From Typhlomys cinereus (Eukaryota > Chordata > Mammalia > Rodentia > Platacanthomyidae), in NCBI GenBank assembly GCA_023101885.1, contig JALPQD010000247.1, positions 496,001 to 560,000 of the forward strand: a stretch of 64,000 nt of DNA. The letters run 5' to 3'. The notes beneath the pieces were generated by a model, which was not told the origin of the DNA, searched no databases, and saw nothing but the letters and a program-made list of their open reading frames with translations. Positions 21,698 to 32,831 of the stretch are shown one piece after another (position 1 is the first letter of the stretch; every line of letters begins with the position of its first letter). A program made the position numbers and the translations under genes.

Positions 21698-22910
21698 ATA
21701 TATGAGCAAGTGGATACATACAAGATGTTCTGAATTTATAACTCTCTTAATCATATTGAACATCCATGGTTTTTAAATTGTTCTTTAGTCTGGTATCTTT
21801 AAGAATAACCTTTGCACTGATTTCTTTTTTTATTTCATTGATTTCTGTTTGCCTTTAAGTTTCTATTTGCGAGGTGTATAAATAATGGAGATATTATCTC
21901 AATGGGGATTGTGCTTGTACATCTATACATTTTCCTTTTATATGTGATATTGGCAAATTTGTTATTACAGTATTGACAAACTTAGAGAAGAGAAGATAGA
22001 TTTATGGTCTACTGAATGTCTTCATTTCAAGATGTAGGGAACCTGGGGAAGGTTTAAAGCTCTATACAGCACTGTGCCTACACAATAGCAAACAGGTATG
22101 TTTTCCTGCAATTGCTCAGTAAGAGTAATTGTCAAATTTCTTTGCTACTGGTTGTTATTTTCTGATGGAAGTACCTTGATTTTACTGTAAATTTTTCCAT
22201 TCTCACTTGGATTTGGTATTATTATGTACTCACTTGCTCTCTTCAAGTAAAGAAATTTAATCCCAAAAGTGCTAGTTTGCAACCTTTCTTAAATTTAGAC
22301 GTGCAGATCTGTTTCAAATCTGTTTATGATCCAAGAATATGACCCTGAGACTATGTGGTGAAAAAAGCTAATAAGGCATAATTCATTAAAACTAGAAAGC
22401 TCATTCAAATAATATGGTGTATAGCTTGCCATAAATAGTTCACTAGGTCAACAATTTATAATATATGTAAATTAGACTTAAGATTTCTCCAGTTAGATAT
22501 TTATAAAACCATAAAGAATCAGATGTATTTGTTAGTATATGTATGGTCTTTTAAGTGATCAAACAATACCTATACTACAACAAAATACCTAAAAATCGCA
22601 CAAGAATTTAGAATTGGAGAAATAAGACATGTCGATATGCAGTGCAATATTTTTAAATTAGTTAACTGTATTACTATCAACTAAAAGAAGCATACTTAAG
22701 ACTTAAAAAGCCATTTGAAGTCTCAAGTCACAACAGATAAGGAGATGAGCAGATAAAATAGATATATGGTTCTTTTTGCATCTTTGAAAACTAAAGAATG
22801 TTTACAATAAAAGGGAATACGATTAAGACTTTCTTCTTTATATATGTGTGAATAATTTGACCTGACAGTCTAATATTATGTACATATGAAATAATGTTGC
22901 ATGAATTTTT
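21698..22910. other. AT-rich sequence, nothing recognised
   Basis: No gene or repeat family recognised. Confidence 0.45.
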
Positions 22911-23095
22911 CAATTTTTAGATCTTTGATGTTTTCTTATATGTATACAATACATTTAATTCATTTTCACCCTTTATTTCCCAATTTTATCCCATCACCTT
23001 TGCCTAATGGAAACCTTCTTGTTCCTACCAATATCCTCTTTATATCCTCTTTATATCTCTTTCTGTCTTTGTCTCTATCTCTCTCAGAGATTATG
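22911..23095 (-). mobile_element. Old LINE-1 3' UTR remnant
   Basis: The pattern TTCATTTTCACCCTTTATTTCCCAATTTTATCCCATCACC…AACCTTCTTGTTCC resembles the old minus-strand LINE-1 at 60170-60290 (CCCAATCCCATCC…GAACCCTTCTTGTTCCC). It is diverged and has no visible target duplication. Confidence 0.5.
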
Positions 23096-23106
23096 ATTAG
23101 GAGAGT

Positions 23107-23138
<32 letters not shown>

Positions 23139-23145
23139 TATATAC

Positions 23146-23205
<60 letters not shown>
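23107..23205. repeat. Compound (TA)n(CA)n microsatellite
   Basis: About 40 bases of TA repeat run into about 50 bases of CA repeat, then a short ATAT run. It sits at the edge of an old LINE-1 tail. Confidence 0.95.
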
Positions 23206-23210
<5 letters not shown>

Positions 23211-24798
23211 AAGAGAAAGAGAATCACTGAGTTTACTAAGTGTTGCTCATACTATTGCTTACACTAAACTTTGCCTGAGAATTTGCTTTATCATGGGGAA
23301 TAAATCAGTGGGCACACAAATGAAGAAAGTTGTTCTCTTTCCCAAACCCAGGGAAGGGAAGAGGTGGAGCTTCATGGAGTCTTCCATCATCTATGATGAA
23401 CTGTTTAGAGGACAGTTTTGTGCAGTTCTTATGGATTTAAGCATAGCTTCAGTGACTTCAAGGGTGCAACAGCTTTGTCACATCCAGTATCCTCTGAATC
23501 GTAAGTGTGCAGTCTAAAAGGATGCCAATTATGGTAGCTTCTTTTTTGTTCTCCTTTCCTCCATTATGCCTCTCATTCAATATCAAAGATCACCACACCA
23601 AAATGTCCTTGGAAGACACTTCAATTACTTAAAAGGACATTCATAAAACTCTGTGCTTTGTTAATATTATCTTTCCTGAATTTTTCTCATTTTGTAGATA
23701 AAGATAGAACTGTCTTATATTCCAATAATCACTCATTTTTAAGGCATTCACTCTCAAAGCTTCTATGACAGCCATCTTTCAAATAGAATACATGTATGTT
23801 TCTTAGAACTCCTACAATATGTTGTCTTCTTTTTCAAATGATTGTCATTATTTTTTTTCCTTCACAATCATCTGAAACTTTTCTGTCATGGTTACCAAAA
23901 ACATCTTTGTGTTCATATCCATAGTTATCACATGGGCCATATGGCTTGAAAAAATTGGCTAATACTAAAGTTCAGTTTACCATCCCTTATTCCTTTAACT
24001 TGCTCTACCTATCCATAGTGGATGCCTTGAACATTTCACTGTTTTTTTTAAGTTAACCTAAAATATTATTGGTTTTACTGTGGTATTTTCACACACATGC
24101 ACTGTTACACTTTGTCCTTATTCACCACTGCATTTCCCAATTCCCTTTAAGCTCTTTCTTCCTCCCAAAAATTTCCCCTCAGGTATCATATCCCATACAT
24201 TACTTTTGCTCTCTTTCACTTATGCCACCCTCTTTTTAGACATCTTCCTCCCCCTTTATATTTTCATCTATTTTAGCTATAGTGCTCTTTATACCTCATT
24301 AAGTATGGCAGAATAGCAAATAAAAAAAATTAAGGCCTTGATCATGCCATGAATTTGATATGTTTATTACATCAAAAATTACTAATCTATGACCTTCATG
24401 TTATATGAGAGGGCAACTTCTGTTTATTGTTGGACCTCTTTCAGTTGGCTTTTCCTTCCATTGCAGCCGAATGCATCCTATTAGATACAATCCCCAATAA
24501 TAACTTTTATCTCAAACTTTTATCTTTACTTGGGTCAAATTTCACACTTGTTCATTTAATAAAATCATTTCAGTTTCAAACTCTTCAAAACAGAATTTTG
24601 TTGAAACCAATGTGTTGGACTCTTAGAAATTGCTCTCAGCTCAAATCCACTTCATGATAAATGGCATCACTTATTTACCTAGGTATTATTCTGTTTCTTT
24701 CTTCTTTAATCTTTCATGCACAGCAATCATGGAATTGTATTTTAGAATTATGTCCTGAATCAAACTACCTTTTGGTAAATTTATTATTGTTAGCTTTT
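23206..24798. other. AT-rich sequence with possible old LINE-1 3' remnant
   Basis: Mostly unrecognised. 24075-24310 (CCCAATTCCCTTTAAGC…CTTCCTCCC) may be a decayed minus-strand LINE-1 3' UTR. Open frames at 23293-23517 and 24427-24657 show no motif and no exon-like borders. Confidence 0.35.
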
Positions 24799-24814
24799 AA
24801 AAATAGCCACGCTG

Positions 24815-25100
24815 GGGGCTGGAGAGGTGGCTCAGGGGTTAAGCCTCTGCCTTGCAGGTGGAAGGTCCTGAGTTCGGATCCTAGACCCCATGTATAGACG
24901 CCAGGCGGAAGCGGGGATGGCCTGCATTTCTGGTCCTAGTAGGGCAGAGCTTGTGAATCCCGGGGCAGATAAACAAGGAGAAGGTGGAGGCGTCCATGGT
25001 GGTTCCCGAATTTGTCCGTGGTTCTACACACACACACATACATACACACATGTGCACACATATACATGCATAATTGAATAAATAAATAATGAAAATTAAA
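24815..25100 (+). mobile_element. tRNA-derived SINE (younger subfamily) with target duplication
   Basis: The head GGGCTGGAGAGGTGGCTCAG…GGTTAAG…GTCCTGAGTTCGGATCC gives well-formed A- and B-box-like motifs. The body (AGACGCCAGGCGGAAGC…GAGGCGTCCATGGTGGTTCC) is shared with the copies at 40541, 49364 and 50000. A short CA tail and A-rich end follow. The duplication AAAAATAGCCACGCTG brackets it (24799-24814, 25101-25116). Confidence 0.93.
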
Positions 25101-25785
25101 AAAAATAGCCACGCTGTGTCTTGTTCAGTATATTGAAATGGTCCCTTTACTTGACTTCCTGCATCTACCTTTTCACTTTATTAGTTGTTCTTTACAGAGA
25201 GTCATGTGGAATTCTCCTAAAATAGGTCACATTGTTGCACTCCACTTATTTGATGTATCAATATCATTAGAATAGATTAAGCTCTCAGTTCCTAATTACC
25301 TTGGGATACTATAGCAGTTACTCTGTATATTGCTGAAAAATTACCACCAAATGGCTTAAGGGAACAAGAGACTCTGCTTTGTCCTGATTGCCTGGTTAGA
25401 ATCCTAAGACTAACTTGGCAGGAGAACACCAAGGACCAAGGGAACTGACCACATCATATCCACATAACAGTAGAAAGAGGGACAATCTTTACTTTCCAGA
25501 ACAGCATGCCAGGCCAAGTATATAGAAATATGCCCACTTCCTCAACCAGCTCTCTGTATTTTATACAGTAGTCCAAAAATCTAGTTCGACCCACCGTAGG
25601 TTGGGCCTTCTCCATCAACTAGACAATCTCCTGCTGGTTTTCTCTGAGATTAACTCAAACTACTAATTTTCTACAAATAAATAATCCAAGCTTGAGCCCT
25701 CAACTATCAAGTTGACATCAGTACCTGATTATGACATTCCACCCTTTGTCAATTTGACACAAAAATATACCACATTTATTTTTGG

Positions 25786-26735
25786 AGGGCCACACCAGAA
25801 ACAAGGAAAGAAGTGACTATGTTACAGCAGAGAAAATAGGCCTCCATCAAGTACTGCAAGTAAGTAATGTGACACCTAGTTAAGTTCACAGACGTTCGTT
25901 CCTGATCATTTTCAACTGAGGGGGTATGATCTCACCAGAAGGGGAGGGTATATAGTCTGGCAGATAAAGAGAAACCATTTTGCAAATGGGTGATTGACCC
26001 CTCTCTCACTGAGGTTTCCTACTTTTATTACATCTACCCTTGAATGTGCTCTTATAACAAGACTCCAGTTTAACAGCTTTTTGTCTCTGGCCAGGGGTTG
26101 ACATACAGTGCCCAGCAGGATGGAGTGAAGGGCATTGCAGGAGCAGCAAAACTGCAAAAGAAAATCAACAAACCACAATCCAGAACTTCAGAGACTTTAT
26201 ATCAACCACCTAGAACTAGGCCAGACTAATCTCTCCCCATTCTGAAGCTCAGGGACATTTGCAGAAGAGGGGGCGGTAAGAGCAAAAGGACGGGAGGAGC
26301 AATGATTTGCAAGATACTCAACACAAGTTAGGGCCAAAGCAATCATAATTGGACTTTGCATGCCCTGCACAATGTCCAACACACTATTGACCTCACAAAG
26401 TCTAGCATCTGCTAAAGGCACCAAGATCCTTGGAGGCAAGAGATTGACAGCCACAGTAGTGTTCCTATGCTTAAGGGGAACACGGGAAAAGGTTCAGGGA
26501 AATGTCACTGGGTCCTTGTTTGTCATCGGAGAGGAGGGCTCAGAGGAGAATCGGGCATGCACAAGAAAGGACACTCTGGGAATTGGGGCAGGAGGCACTG
26601 GGGGATAGGGAGGGAGGGGTGAGGGGAGGGGGAGCAGGGGGTTCAGGGGGAGGAGGAGGGAGGGAGGGAACTGGTGTACCTATTGAGTTTGTATGAGTGG
26701 AAATAATAATAAAATATATAAAAAATAAAAATAAA
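25786..26735 (+). mobile_element. 5'-truncated LINE-1 3' end inserted in the MaLR interior
   Basis: It starts GGCCACACCAGAAACAAGG, includes the tail region TTGGACTTTGCATGCCCTGC and a G-rich block at 26600-26680, and ends GTTTGTATGAG…AATAATAATAAAATAT. MaLR-like sequence flanks it on both sides. I could not settle a clean target duplication, so ends are approximate. Confidence 0.9.
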
Positions 26736-27615
26736 CTAACCTTAAATCTTTGTCCCCACAGGTGTTAAATTTTTCTTATAAATACATTTAATTCTAAAAG
26801 TCCACCTTAACCATAAGATCTTGTCAAATCAAGTTAAATACTTCAGTTAAAGTTCAGCTAATCAAATGCTGCGTTCCATAGCTCAGTGTCCATCTTTTGT
26901 TGCTCATCATGTAGTCACAGTAGGTCAAAGATTCTGGGCAATTTTAGTCTATTCTCACAGCTTGCAGTTTGCGCAAGCAGCACTTCTCTAAACCAAGATA
27001 AATTTTCACTCGCAGCCACCCTCAGCACACATCCACGTATATAGCTTTTCTTGACAGATGTCCCAACTTGGCTCTGGCATCTCCAACATCTTCACTTATT
27101 AAACAAACCGGGCTTCAACTCCACAGCACAAAATGCCCTTCTTGGGCCGTCCTTCAGGCTTCCTGCCATGCACTGCCTGGGTTCCTGCCATAAGCTGAAA
27201 CTTTGGAGGGAGGATCCACAAATTTGATGCCTCTAAAACAAGTACCATGTGGATGACATTGAAAAGTTCTGCTAAACTCCAGGTGGAGATTGGCTCCCTG
27301 GAAGCTGATTTAGCTTCTCTGTGCTGACTCTCAGAAGAATCTCTGTGCTGTTCAGAATCTCAACACAGTGCTATTGCTTTCTTCTACTGTACCAGTGCAG
27401 AGCACTAGACTTACCTTCATTGACATATACTATTTAAACAGCTGCAGCTCATCTTCTGTCTGCCCTGTCCATATCCAAAACTTCAAGGTCTACTCTATCA
27501 AGTAAAATAGTTCATCATTTTTAAATTCAACACTGCCAAAGTCCTTGTTCCCTTCATCATAAACTCCACAAATTCCACAACTCTCCGAACATATTCATTC
27601 TCCAAATAGCCCATT

Positions 27616-28430
27616 AAAATCTGATTTGCAAGATTCTCCACACTAGTTAGGGCTGAAGCAATCATATTGGACTTTGCATGCCCTGCGCAATGTCCAACAC
27701 ACTATTGACCTCACAAAGTCTAGCATCTTCTAAAGGCACCAAGATCCTTGGAGGCAAGGGATTGATAGCCACAGTAGTGTTCCTATGCTTAAGGGGAACA
27801 CGAGAAAGGGTTCAGGGAAATGCCACTGGATCCTTGTACATCATCGGAGAGGAGGACCCAGAGGAGAGTTAGGCATACACAATAAAGGACTCTCTGGGAA
27901 TTGGGGGAGAAGGCACTGGGGGATGGGGAGGGAGGGGAGGGGGAGCAGGAGGTTCGGGGGGAGGAGGAGGGAGGGAGGGAACTGGTCTACCTATTAAGTT
28001 TGTATGAGCGGAAATAATAAAAAATGTATTAAAAAAACTCAAATCACTAGGCCATATGGTTGCAAAACTGACTTCTTGGCTGAAAAACAAAGATCTGACT
28101 TTTGGTTTCTTGTCCATCTTTGCATAATGAACACTCTTGTAAAGTAAATCTGTTACCACCAATTTTTCATTCCTAAATTCAAGTTTCTAAGACTGAATCA
28201 CACAGACATTCACAATCAAGTTGACCAGAGAATTGCCAGGTATGCACTATGTTCTCTTGATTTTATAAATTGGCTTAATGACTGAAAAGTTGTCTATTTG
28301 TGCTCAGTGGGGTTTTTAGGAGTTGATTTAGAAAGATGCTTTGTATAATGTTACCTTTTTATGTTCTTTTTTACTGGATTGATGTACAAAATAAATGTGT
28401 TTGTCTCTCTTCTGCAAGAAAAAAAATCTG
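27616..28430 (+). mobile_element. LINE-1 3' end carrying a ~380-base 3' transduction
   Basis: LINE-1 sequence (27624 to about 28037) ends GTATGAGCGGAAATAATAAAAAATGTATTAAAAAAA. It is followed by about 380 bases unrelated to LINE-1 or MaLR, ending with AATAAA (28390-28395), 23 more bases and a short A run (28419-28426). Then AAAATCTG (28423-28430) repeats the pre-insertion AAAATCTG (27616-27623), and MaLR sequence resumes. This is the classic signature of LINE-1 transcription past its own weak polyadenylation site. Confidence 0.87.
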
Positions 28431-29002
28431 TTCTAATGATTTTGAATCCACAAAATTCTTCAAACATTTCCAAATTTACAAATTTCTCCAACAAAAACGT
28501 TCATAATCCACAAAAGCTCCATAGCCAGATTTATCAGCAACACTACACTTCTCCGGTACCAAATTTTCTAGTAATTACTTTGCATGATGCTGACAAATAA
28601 TCACAAAATGGCTTAAGGGAACAGGGGCCTTAGTTTTCTCTTAAAATCACCTGATAACATTCCTTAGTCTAGCTTGACAGGAGAGCATGCATCAGCACTA
28701 AGGGCCAAAGGAATTTACCATGCCATATCCACATAATGGCTGAGAAAGGGACAATCCTTACTTGCCAGAACAGCATGTCTGCTCAAGTATATAAAAGGAA
28801 GCCCATTTCCTCAATCATTTCCCTGTATTTTATTCACCTCTATAGGGCTTAATTCCACTTACCCTGGGTTAGGCCTTTCCCAAGAGCTAGACATTCTCCT
28901 GCAGGTTTGCTATGAGCTTAACTCAACTACTAATTATCTACAAATGTGCCCAGAGCTTGAACCTTCAACCATCACATTGACACCTGTACCTAAGACAGAT
29001 AC

Positions 29003-29595
29003 AATTAATTTATTCTTCACCTTACCTTGCATCCATATTCTTGGAGTATTCTTATTCTGGGAGGATATTATTGTCACAATCCTTTGTTTTAATCATGGTC
29101 TCATGAATGATCTTATCAATCATGGTCTAATGCCACCTAAGTAGAAGTGCTTAGTGTGTCATTATGAATACTGAAAGTTAAAAATATTTATTTACTTCTT
29201 AAAACTCTGTCCTTATGCAATTTCCAGAAAATCATGCCCAACAATCTAGCAGGTACTTTAGGGAAGATATAGGAACCTAATGAACCAGGAGTATTCATAT
29301 ATCACAACCTTAAACAGCTGTTTAATCAACCCACTGGAATTATGTCAAGAAGTAGATCCAGCAATAGGGAATGAAAGTTTTCATAAATGGTGTACCTCAG
29401 TGTGTTTTTCATGGTAAACCGTTTGATATACATGGTCAGAGCACTAAATGATCTTGCCATTGCTCGTCTCTCCAAAATCATTCCTGCTGTTCTCCTCTTA
29501 CCTCAGTGCACATAAAACTCGTTGTTCTTCCTTGATAAGACCTGCTCTATAATCAGACAAAGAACATGCCTATAGTGCTAGTGTGGCTGACTTAA
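29003..29595. other. AT-rich sequence, nothing recognised
   Basis: No gene or repeat family recognised. Confidence 0.45.
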
Positions 29596-29597
29596 TT

Positions 29598-29720
29598 TGT
29601 TCTGGGGATTCCCATTCTTACCTGGAGTCTCAAGCAAATCTGGAATCTTAAGTGGGATCTTGGGATTCAAACACATGTGATTAGCACATGTGTTAACCAC
29701 TGAACTATCTCCCCAGACCC
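29598..29720 (-). mobile_element. Old tRNA-headed SINE fragment (ID/B2-like)
   Basis: On the minus strand a GGGTCTGGGGAGATAGTTCAG head and a TTTGAATCCCAAGATCCC B-box-like segment can be read, as in rodent tRNA-derived SINEs. The body does not match the two subfamilies described elsewhere here and there is no tail or duplication, so it is an older or different family. Confidence 0.6.
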
Positions 29721-29724
29721 ACTT

Positions 29725-30890
29725 TCAGATCTTCAGAGATGGGGAGTTATCTGATGCCATCTGGCCATTATTCTGAAGGCTTCTTTTTGGAAAAAATCCT
29801 GCTCTTGCTGTTGCATGCATGACTCATTCAGTTTTCTCAGCTTAAAAGGTAATTTCTTCTAGAGACTTTCTCCAAAACTTTACTACTCTACCATTTTTCA
29901 TTCTCTAATTTTCATTCTCATTTTCATTCTCTAATGCTAATTTAGAACACTCTCTATCTTTTAGTATTGTTCATTTCTTGCACACTAAGTCAATTTGAAT
30001 ATGAGCATAATGGGGTCTAAAGTCCTATTTTCTTTTAAGTTATTAGTCCTAAAGTTGTACTTCTTGTTATATTAGTAGTCTTGTGTCTAGCACATAATAA
30101 GCACTCATGAAATTTTATGCAAAGAAGAGATAGGGAACCAGTTCACAGATTTCCATTTCTGAATAGATCTCTTTATAAGATAAATTAGTTTGAAATGTTA
30201 GTTATTTTGTTTGTCTAAGGCATGGTATCTCAGTATACATCTTTTGCATGTGTGTGTTTTCTCATCTGGAAAATGTATGGAAGAAAGGAGTAAAGTGGCT
30301 TTTCACATTCATTTAGATTTCACAAGACAAAAAATGAAAATTCCAGGCATTTTTCTCTTATAAAAAGGGGATGGGAATGGATTGAATGGCCATGGTTACA
30401 GCTCCTTGACTTGTTTCTTTTCAATTACTATAGGTGCTCAAGTTTAATAAGAGTCATCACAACCCACTTCAAAGTTCTGATTTTCTTGTAACACATATGT
30501 AGCATACTTTACTGTATATTGAAGACCACCTGGGATGGCAACCACTTAAATTCTTTTGTGCGCCTAGCTATCAGAACAATTAAATCATTCTCAATCAGGT
30601 GAGGTCTAGGCATTGATATTTGTGAATTAAAAAAATCAAGTTTAGGCTCAGGTGGATTATTAAAAATCAAAACCTCTTTCAAAGTTACAAGCTTGTTTTA
30701 TGACATTTTACATGTTTTATTTATGCAGTCTAGCTTTGCTTCTCAGCCTAGGAAGTAATAAGTTTTGTTGCAATATTTTCATGAACAGTTTTTGCTTGTC
30801 AATCCTTTGCTATTCTTCTGCTATATCATTCTTCTCTGGCCACTATTTATGCTGCTCCTTATTCAGTAGCATTCTTTCCAGTTTCATGAT
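29725..30890. other. AT-rich sequence, nothing recognised
   Basis: No gene or named repeat recognised; short AT-driven frames only. Confidence 0.45.
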
Positions 30891-31029
30891 ACATATTCAA
30901 TATCCCATTCCCTCTTTCCTTTAAACCTCTTTTCCCCCAATTATGACCTTCCTTCTACTTTCAAGAAATATACAAATACTTCCACCTACATATTTGCATA
31001 TATAAAATGTAAGGTTCTGAATCTGTGTA

Positions 31030-31215
31030 AGATAAGAATATGTGTATTTTTGTTTGTGAGTTTAAGTAATCTCACTCATATTTTCCAACATGATTCACTT
31101 AACTACAAACTTAATAATTTCATATTTCTTTTATGGATGAATAATTTCATTGTGTATATGTACCACATTTTTATTGTTCATTCATTTGTTATGGACATTG
31201 TAGCAATTAGTTATA
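31030..31215 (-). mobile_element. Old LINE-1 ORF2 3' end, left part
   Basis: The plus strand contains TTCATTGTGTATATGTACCACATTTTTATTGTTCATTCATTTGTTATGGACATTG, the antisense of the conserved C-terminal ORF2 stretch (…YIYTME…) of mammalian LINE-1. It resumes at about 31540 after a MaLR fragment and a CCTT repeat. Confidence 0.75.
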
Positions 31216-31415
31216 GGTATAAAGTTGACAATTGAGACATGAGCCTTCAGGGACACCAATGAAGAACCAATTAGCTATGCCAAGCCTTTAGGAGATTATC
31301 TAACTGTTCTGGGGAAAATCAGCACATAGTGGAAGAGACCATTCAGTGGACAGATGGATAAGAAGAGAGAAGTAGTTGGCAAACTGCCAAGGGTGGTACA
31401 GTTGTATCATAGGAT
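31216..31415 (+). mobile_element. Old MaLR LTR fragment
   Basis: AAGTTGACAATTGAGACATGAGCC … AGGAGATTATCTAACTGTTCTGGGG … GAGACCATTCAGTGGACAG follows the LTR layout seen at 892-1194. It interrupts an older LINE-1. Confidence 0.6.
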
Positions 31416-31423
31416 AACCTTTT

Positions 31424-31533
31424 TCTCTTTCTTTCTTTCTCCTTCCTTCCTTCCTTCCTTCCTTCCTTCCTTCCTTCCTTCCTTCCTTCCTTCCTTCCTT
31501 CCTTCCTTCCTTCCTTCCTTCCTTCCTTCCTTT
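31424..31533. repeat. (CCTT)n tetranucleotide repeat
   Basis: More than twenty CCTT units are nearly uninterrupted, with TTTC-type variants at both ends. All the long Lys-Glu-Gly-Arg and Ser-Phe-Leu-Pro frames here come from the repeat. Confidence 0.97.
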
Positions 31534-31539
31534 CTTTTT

Positions 31540-31685
31540 TTGGAAGAACTTCCACACTGATTTCCACAGTGGCCTAACCAGGCTGTATTTCCACAGCAAG
31601 TGAATAAGTATGACTTTCCTCCCCACATCCTTGTTCACATGCTTGCCAGCATGTGTTGCAGCTTTTCTCATATAAACCATCTAAT
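31540..31685 (-). mobile_element. Old LINE-1 ORF2 3' end, right part
   Basis: CTTCCACACTGATTTCCACAGTGG … CCCCACATCCTTGTTCACATGCTTGCCAGCATGTG is the antisense of the LINE-1 C-terminal region just upstream of that at 31030-31215. The two pieces are one copy. Confidence 0.75.
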
Positions 31686-31763
31686 TTGGGAAAAATGAAA
31701 TCTCAATATGCTATTAATTTGAGAATATGTTGCTGATTGCTCTTTGAAGTACTTCTTTTTTTT

Positions 31764-31780
31764 GTGTGCTACGGTTGAAA
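31764..31780 (-). other. Probable 17-base 3' transduction of LINE-1 copy 2
   Basis: Between the LINE-1 poly(T) (31781-31789) and the T run that abuts the target duplication stands GTGTGCTACGGTTGAAA, not part of the LINE-1 tail in other copies. The order LINE-1, A-tail, unique bases, second A-tail, duplication indicates readthrough at a source locus. Confidence 0.65.
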
Positions 31781-32831
31781 TTTTTTTTTATTTACATTTT
31801 TTATTATTATGTCAGCTTATACAAACTTAATAGGAACACCAGTTCCCTCCCTCCCTCCTCCTCCCCCCGAACCCCCTGCTCCCCCTCCCCTCACCCCTCC
31901 CTCCCCATCCCCCAGTGCCTCCCGCCCCAATTCCCAGAGAGTCCTTTATTGTGCATGCCTAATTCTCCTCTGAGCCCTCCTCTCCGATGACAAACAAGGA
32001 CCCAGTGGCATTTCCCTGAACCCTTTCCCGTGTTCCCCTTAAGTATAGTAACACTGCTGTGGCTGCCAATCCCTTGCCTCCAAGGATCTTGGTGCCTTTA
32101 GCAGATGCCAGACTTTGTGAGATCAATAGTGTGTTGGACATTGCGCCGGGCATGCAAAGTCCAGTTATGATTGCTTCGGCAATAACTTGTGTGGAGTATC
32201 TTGCAAATCATTGCTCCTCCCATCCTTTTGTTCTTACACTCTTACCGCCCCCTCTTCCACAAATGTCCCTGAGCTTCAGGATGGGGAGAGGTTAGTCTGG
32301 CCTAGTTCTAGGTGGTTGATATAGAGTCTCTGAAGTTCTGGATTGTGGTTTGTTGATTTTCTTTTGCAGGTTTGCTGCTCCTGCAATGCCCTTCACTCCA
32401 TCCTGATGGGCATTGTATGTCACCCCCTGGCCAGAGACAAAAAGCTGTTAATCTAGAGTCTTGTTATAAGAGCACATTCAAAGGTAGATGTATTAAAAGT
32501 AGGAAACCACAGTGAGAGACGGGTCTATCACCCATTTGAAAAATGGCTACTTTTTATCTGCCAGACTATATGCCCTCCTCTTCTAGTGAGATCATACACC
32601 CTCAGTTGTAAATGATCAGGAACAAAAGTCCGTGAACTTAATCAGATGTCACATTACTTATTTGAATCCTTGATGGAGGCCTGTTTTCTCTGCTGTAGTA
32701 TGGTCCCCTCTCTCCTTGTTTCTGGTGTGGCCCCCCAACCCCATCCCTCCTGTTCATAATCCTTGCAATTACTGTGGGTATTACAGAGATTTTTCTTTGA
32801 GTGACTTTAGGTGGGCTGGGTGTGTTTGGTA

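Larger units (their letters stand above)
25305..29002 (-). mobile_element. Two-LTR MaLR element with 5-base duplication, broken by two LINE-1 insertions
   Basis: LTRs at 25310-25736 and 28567-28997 in the same orientation are flanked by perfect GATAC (25305-25309, 28998-29002). A five-base duplication fits ERVL/MaLR. The internal parts outside the LINE-1 insertions (25737-25785, 26736-27623, 28427-28566) align in order with the intact MaLR interior at 38528-39643. On the minus strand the interior starts GGTACCGGAGAAGTG (primer-site region) and ends ACAAAGGGTGGAA (polypurine-like). No coding capacity was seen; MaLRs are non-autonomous. Confidence 0.93.

Noticed and set aside
24815..24885. tRNA gene
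   Set aside because: The A- and B-box-like motifs belong to the SINE head; there is no clean cloverleaf or CCA-end context, and several copies exist with target duplications.
31300..31680. Lys-Glu-Gly-Arg repeat protein
   Set aside because: Encoded by the CCTT tetranucleotide repeat within old LINE-1/MaLR sequence.
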